From positions 1,851,803 to 1,915,802 of the forward strand of contig NC_087380.1 of assembly GCF_963675165.1 (NCBI RefSeq): 64,000 nt of DNA. The letters are read 5' to 3'. The stretch is from Halichondria panicea. Lineage: Eukaryota > Porifera > Demospongiae > Suberitida > Halichondriidae. Shown piece by piece: positions 59,070 through 64,000 of this stretch. A model generated the notes under the pieces. It worked only from the letters and a program-made list of their open reading frames with translations. It was not told where the DNA came from and did no database searches. Both the position numbers and the translations under genes were made by a program. Position 1 is the first letter of the stretch. The number at the start of each line of letters is the position of its first letter.

Positions 59070-62000
59070 ATGAAAAAGCTACAAGGTGACTGTGTCTCTT
59101 GGCTGGTCCTTTTCACTGGAGTTGCTCAGCTCCTACTAGTGTGTGGAGAGGGTATGTTTTAACTGACCTGCTATAAATGAACATAGACTGTACATAATGA
59201 TATGCATACAAGAGTGTACCTGTCTCTGGGATCAACCAACATCACCACTAACAACACTGAGATCCTCATCACTGATGTTGGAGATGATGTTCGGGATGGT
59301 CGTCCTTCTCTCATCTGTCACACTGACCTTGTGGCCTGTTGTACACCCAGTGAGACAATGGCAAAAGGTATTGGACTTTGGCGCTATCCAAATGGGACTC
59401 GTGTTCCTGGTGGATCAGGAGCATCTCGTCCGTATGTGTCATTAAGAAATGTTCAATCCATTAAACTGGCACGTAGAGACAGTGTTAACCCCCCTCCCCT
59501 GAGTCCAACTGGTTCCTACTGTTGTACTATACCAACTACTGGAGGAGAGATGATCTTCTGTGCCAACCTGGGTGAGTGGTTCTGTAATCTTGGATTCCAT
59601 CCACAAATCTGATTCTGTTTCCAGTTGTGTGCCTGTCTCTCCCTGCCCTGAACAATGGAATAGTCTCATACAGCCACTTAACACTGGGTCTGAACACTGT
59701 GGCCATCTACACCTGCAACACCGGCTACACTCTCAATGGAGGCACCACCAGGACTTGCGAAAGTGATGGAGTGTGGAGTGGGTCAGATCCATCTTGTCTT
59801 CGTAAGTGAATATTCACTTTTGTGCTGTTTGAATGTTTTTTTGTGTTTCATACTGAGATAGCAGCCTGTTCTGACCTCACTCTCACCAATGGAGACATTG
59901 TCTACACTGATGGATCCCCTGACAACAGACCTATCGGCTCTAGAGCTACCTACAGCTGCAATCTTGGCTACACTATCACAGGAGGGAGCACCACCCACCA
60001 GGACCTGTGTGAGTGGAAGGATCTGGAGTGGGTCACCTCCAACTTGTCAAGGTGAGTTCTGTAACTCGTACACAGTTTGTATTTCAAATAATTATGTATA
60101 GACACAAGATCGACTGTTGCTCCACCCACAACGTGCTCTGACCTGACTAATCCGACCAATGGAATGACTGCTTACAATATGGGGACTGCTAGTCCAAGAC
60201 CAGTGGACACTGTGGCCACCTACACCTGTGTCACTGGCTACACTCTCAATGGAGTCACCACCAGGACTTGTGGGAGTGATGGAGTGTGGAATGGGTCACC
60301 TCCAGTGTGTCAGCGTAAGTGGAATGGAATGTGGACATTTTTATTGAGTGTACCTGCATGCTTCTCTACAGGTATCTGCTCTGACTTACCCTTACTGACC
60401 AATGGGATGATTGGTGGATCCACTAACAAGAGACCAGTGGACACTGTGGCCATCTTCAGATGTAACACTGGATACACTCTCAATGAAGACGCTACTAAGA
60501 CTTGTGGAAATGGTGGAATGTGGAGTGGGTCATCTCCAACATGTGAAGGTCATAATTATTAGTTAAGTGGTAGTACATGCACCGTGACTCCAGCTTATTC
60601 CTACAGCCATTATATGTCTTCCTCTATGGGCCATTACCAATGCCATGATCTCCTACTCTCCTGATGTCATGCCTGACTATGACCTGGGAACTGAGGCAAC
60701 CTACACTTGTGAGGCTGGGTTCTATCTTGAGGGTAATGAGGTACGAATGTGTATGGATGATGATGGAATGGACGCCATTGGAGTGTGGAGTGCCAAGATG
60801 TGTCCGTAAGTTATCAGTGAAAGTGTGTAGGTCACTGGTACTGTACAAACCCGAATATGTGTATATTGTTTGGTCATATGCAATTAACTTATCACAGCCA
60901 TCACTTAATTGTCCTCATCTCCTTGTTCGTACCAACACTTCAATATCTTACCCTCCTCGCACTAGTTCACTTTTCCCCTATGGAACACAAGCAATCTACT
61001 CCAATAATAATTGTATTGTCCGCAGGTATCACATGTTCTGCTCTCCCTGATATTATGAATGGGACCATCAATTACCTTAGAGGTACTACTGCACCATATG
61101 ACTTTGGAACAACAACTACTTATCAATGCAACTATGGACATGTGTTAACAAGTGGAGACAGTGAGAGGACTTGTACTGGTGATGGTAGCACTCCTAGTGG
61201 TAGTGGTCTGTGGGATGGTGCTGCTCCTCAATGTCCATGTATGCTATATTATTGCATTATCGGATTACATGATAATGTACACAAACAGCTGTGGACTGTA
61301 GTACTCCTCCGTCTATTATCAATGGATCTCCTGGGATACCAACAACCACAACATTCACAGGGACAGTGACCTACAGCTGTAATGATGGCTATGCACTCTT
61401 TGGGATTGCTACAAGTACTTGTCAGGCAAATGCAACTTGGAGCAGACCACCATGAATGCAAAGGTATATGTGCACATTCATTGTTTATATGTGCATATTA
61501 CATGTACCATACACTACCGTATAGCAGGTATATTTCCAGGTTATCAACTTTCGCGGAAATGCCTTTAGAAATGTTTTCGCAGATTTAATTTTCGCGGAAT
61601 AGCAGCATTTATGAAGCATTATGCATGCATGCAATATTGGATATAAATGTTCGCGGTATGCTTAATCAGCGAAAACCACGAACATATATACTGGCTATGC
61701 AATACAAAAATTTACCTGGTATATAAGCATGGCTTGTATTTAATATAGTAGCTGCAACTGATTATATATAGCGGTTGACTGTGAGCCGGCCCTTACAGTT
61801 TCTATTAACTGATTGTACACATTACAGGCACTGTACATTTATTAGTCTGTCCTGATCTGATGGATCTAGTCAATGGAAGTATTGCTTATGATATGGAGAC
61901 CAAAGATAACAGACCAGTGAACACTGTGGCCACCTACACCTGTAACACTGGCTACACTCTCATTGGAGACAGCACTAGGACTTGTGGGAGTGATGAATTG

Positions 62001-63584
62001 TGGAGTGGATCGGATCTAACGTGTGAAGGTTGGTGGAAAACGTTTACACTGTGTAGTAACAAGTGTTGTTTCTCCTATAGTTCTTATGTGTCCTCCTCTA
62101 CCGGCCATTACCAATGGCATAATCTCCTACTCTCCTGATGTCCCCCCTGACTATGACCTGGGAACTGAGGCAACCTACACTTGTGAGGCTGGGTTCTATC
62201 TTGAGGGTAATGAGGTACGAGTGTGTATGGATGATGATGGAATGGACGCCATTGGAGTGTGGAGTGGTCAGGAGCCAAGCTGTGTCCGTAAGTTTAGGAA
62301 CTGTATTATTTCCCCAGTCGCCCCTCCTCCTGTACGTCCAGTGTTGTTCCAACTCAGACTTACCAACATCAACAACTGTCCTGACTGGGTGGTGAGTGCT
62401 AAGAATGTCCTAAAGCTAAAGCAAACTAACAATTACTTATCTCTCTATACAGGACCAGGATGGGAGGTTAGAAATTGTAACGAATGCGTTTGCTGCCGAG
62501 GTGGAGAGTCATTGTGGGTGTGGTTTCTCAAGCACGGTCATGACTGCCCCTCTCTTCCGCTGCTTCCCTGGGTCGGACAGAGCTGTCACATTCCAAGCCA
62601 CTCTAACCGATTCCAAGCTCCTCACTCCCATACAAGCCTGGATACGGATTCATTCCCATTCAGAATATACTGATTGAGGTGGACAAGTCTTGTCAGGTGC
62701 AGATATCGAGCCTTGCAGATATAGAGTGCACCACCAACCTGTAGCTGCAGCGATCATTGACCTAGCCACTGTGGTTGGTGGAGTGGTGGGAGGAGCGGTG
62801 GGGTTGATCCTTCTGGTGGGCGTTGTTGTCATAGTGATTGCTGTACTGTTGTTGAAGAGTAGGAGACAGAAGATGATCGTCCACAGAACAACAAAGTGAG
62901 TGAATCAATAATTTTACTGGAGCATTGAAGTGCAAACCCTCGGCGTTAATTTGTGATTTGATGTAGTCTACAGCCTCGAATCAAAGCCGCGTGAACATAC
63001 ATATATACATAGGCCACATGCAGCTTACTCACTTTTATTCGAAAACGAAACATCAAAAAATAGCTAGCCAACTTTACCTTGTTGTGTTGGGATAAAAACA
63101 GTGCTATCTCAGTTTACACAGAACGACAGACAGACTGACTGACCGACTATATACTATAAAACTCGTGGCGCCCGCGGCGCATCTCTGGTTAATTATGTAT
63201 CTCTCTACTGTTTTGAATTTGTACAAATTAACTATATCTACATTTCCCCTCCCCAGACATGACCTACCACCAGTGTCGCTAAAGGGTGTGGTCAGTACTG
63301 GTGAGATACAATCATACGAGATAATGGAAATGGGTCACGAATACGAGGAAGTGTCCAAGTTCCAACGAGCCGTTGGTGGAACACCACCCTTACATACAAG
63401 TGGCTCCGAAAGCAAGTATGTTATAAAGACTGAGCCATCACCACCCACTCTACCCACACCACCAACACCACAAACCTCACAAGCGTCTAAGGCTACTAAA
63501 AATGATACTGAGTTTACAGAGTGCATTGCTTACAGCAAGTGCACGGCCACCCACAGTTGCCCTCCACATCCCACCAGCTTATGA
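59070..63584 (+). pseudogene. Receptor D: decayed Ig-like + CCP receptor
   Basis: By homology to A and C it has a signal peptide (59070-59151), Ig-like exon (about 59213-59573), CCPs near 59626-59802, 59860-60051, 60103-60315, 60372-60549, 60607-60807, 60896-61020, 61027-61240, 61290-61461, 61829-62028 and 62082-62288, Cys module (62316-62391, 62454-62897 with TM) and tail (63257-63584). The lesions are independent: the Ig-exon acceptor is shifted by one missing base; a 4-nt insertion lies near 59993; there is a deletion with stop near 60790, an extra base near 61452, and a deletion with frameshift near 62635. The tail frame is open and keeps YEIM (63315-63326) and 'HEYEEV', but its end is frameshifted relative to A. 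Probably a pseudogene; expression of fragments is possible. Confidence 0.8.
61516..61699. mobile_element. MITE, TATAGC family, in receptor D intron
   Basis: Starts accgtatagcaggtatattt and contains repeated 'ttcgcgg' blocks and 'aaccacgaacatatatactggcta' as a diverged right end. Related to 41947-42115. Confidence 0.6.
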
Positions 63585-64000
63585 ACTAACCCAACCCCCT
63601 GTATGCTACTGTTTGACTATTTTGCATACTGTATAATCTTGTCTAATGTTATTGCTTGCATGCATTTCATTTTGCATGGCAATTCTCATAAATTTTACGC
63701 ATCCTTGTTATTTGGACTCCACCCAACAACTGTGGATTATCATGCCATGTCGTTGAATATGGTTGTTATTAGCCGCTAAAAACTCATAGCAGCCTCTATT
63801 CCAGGCCATATTTCATCTAGCATTTGAAAAGCCGTTCTGGTGACAAATTAAAAAGTAAATGTGTGGCCTGGTGGCAGAGGAAGATAGTCAGTGTCAATTA
63901 AATCTGCTTCCATTAAAATTGCATTTCGATCGTCTACTCTTTCTTTTTTACCTCCAATCACAGTGAGTTTACAAGGGGGAGGTACTAAAGAAAGATTAGA
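63585..64000. other. 3' flank of receptor D, duplicate of the receptor A flank
   Basis: Nearly identical to 31400-31790 ('tgtatgctactgt', 'ttattgcttgcatgcattt', 'cagcctctattccaggcca', start of the palindromic MITE). This indicates that the duplicated block continues past the window. Confidence 0.85.

Overview
The window is eukaryotic and animal-like. Genes have many short exons and GT-AG introns, often only 50-100 bp. It encodes a p85-type PI3-kinase regulatory subunit, a PTB-domain endocytic adaptor, a collagen-like membrane protein and a cluster of CCP/sushi-domain receptors, and it is dotted with short inverted-repeat transposons. Compact genes together with this receptor architecture suggest a sponge (probably a demosponge). 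That is inference, not proof.

Left part (1-16.5 kb). A 19-exon minus-strand gene (152-7470, 999 codons after splicing) is a candidate SHOC1/Zip2-type XPF-related meiotic protein. Next is a small minus-strand type I membrane protein with a repetitive acidic tail (7969-9366). A local duplication (about 9.3-10.7 kb) follows: it copied the start of that membrane gene and the start of a small plus-strand gene (10608-11042), leaving a chimeric Thr-rich repeat ORF. A 1,157-residue PTB adaptor with DPF/NPF motifs lies at 11223-16519 (minus).

Middle (16.8-27.2 kb). A 14-exon PI3K p85-like gene of 666 residues has a proline-rich N-terminus, nSH2, iSH2 coiled coil and cSH2, but no SH3 or RhoGAP-like domain. 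It is divergent from the PTB gene, with 301 bp between the start codons.

Right part (27.4-64 kb). Four tandem receptor loci are named A (27414-31418), B (33239-46062), C (47422-57982) and D (59070-63584). Each encodes a signal peptide, CCP domains, a conserved membrane-proximal Cys module, one transmembrane helix and a cytoplasmic tail; A, C and D also have an Ig-like N-terminal domain. A (653 aa, 3 CCPs) and C (about 2,229 aa, 27 CCPs) are open throughout. B has two single-base frameshifts and D has several lesions. C contains seven tandem copies of a 512-bp two-CCP unit.

All four tails keep a YxxM motif (YKVM, YEMM, YEMM, YEIM), the established docking consensus for p85 SH2 domains. The p85 gene lies immediately upstream of receptor A, and remnants of its last exons precede B, C and D. 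The duplicating unit was therefore 'p85 3' end plus receptor'. The most interesting reading is a linked, expanding family of PI3K-coupled, CCP-rich surface receptors beside their likely signalling partner. Function is inferred; ligand and biology are unknown.
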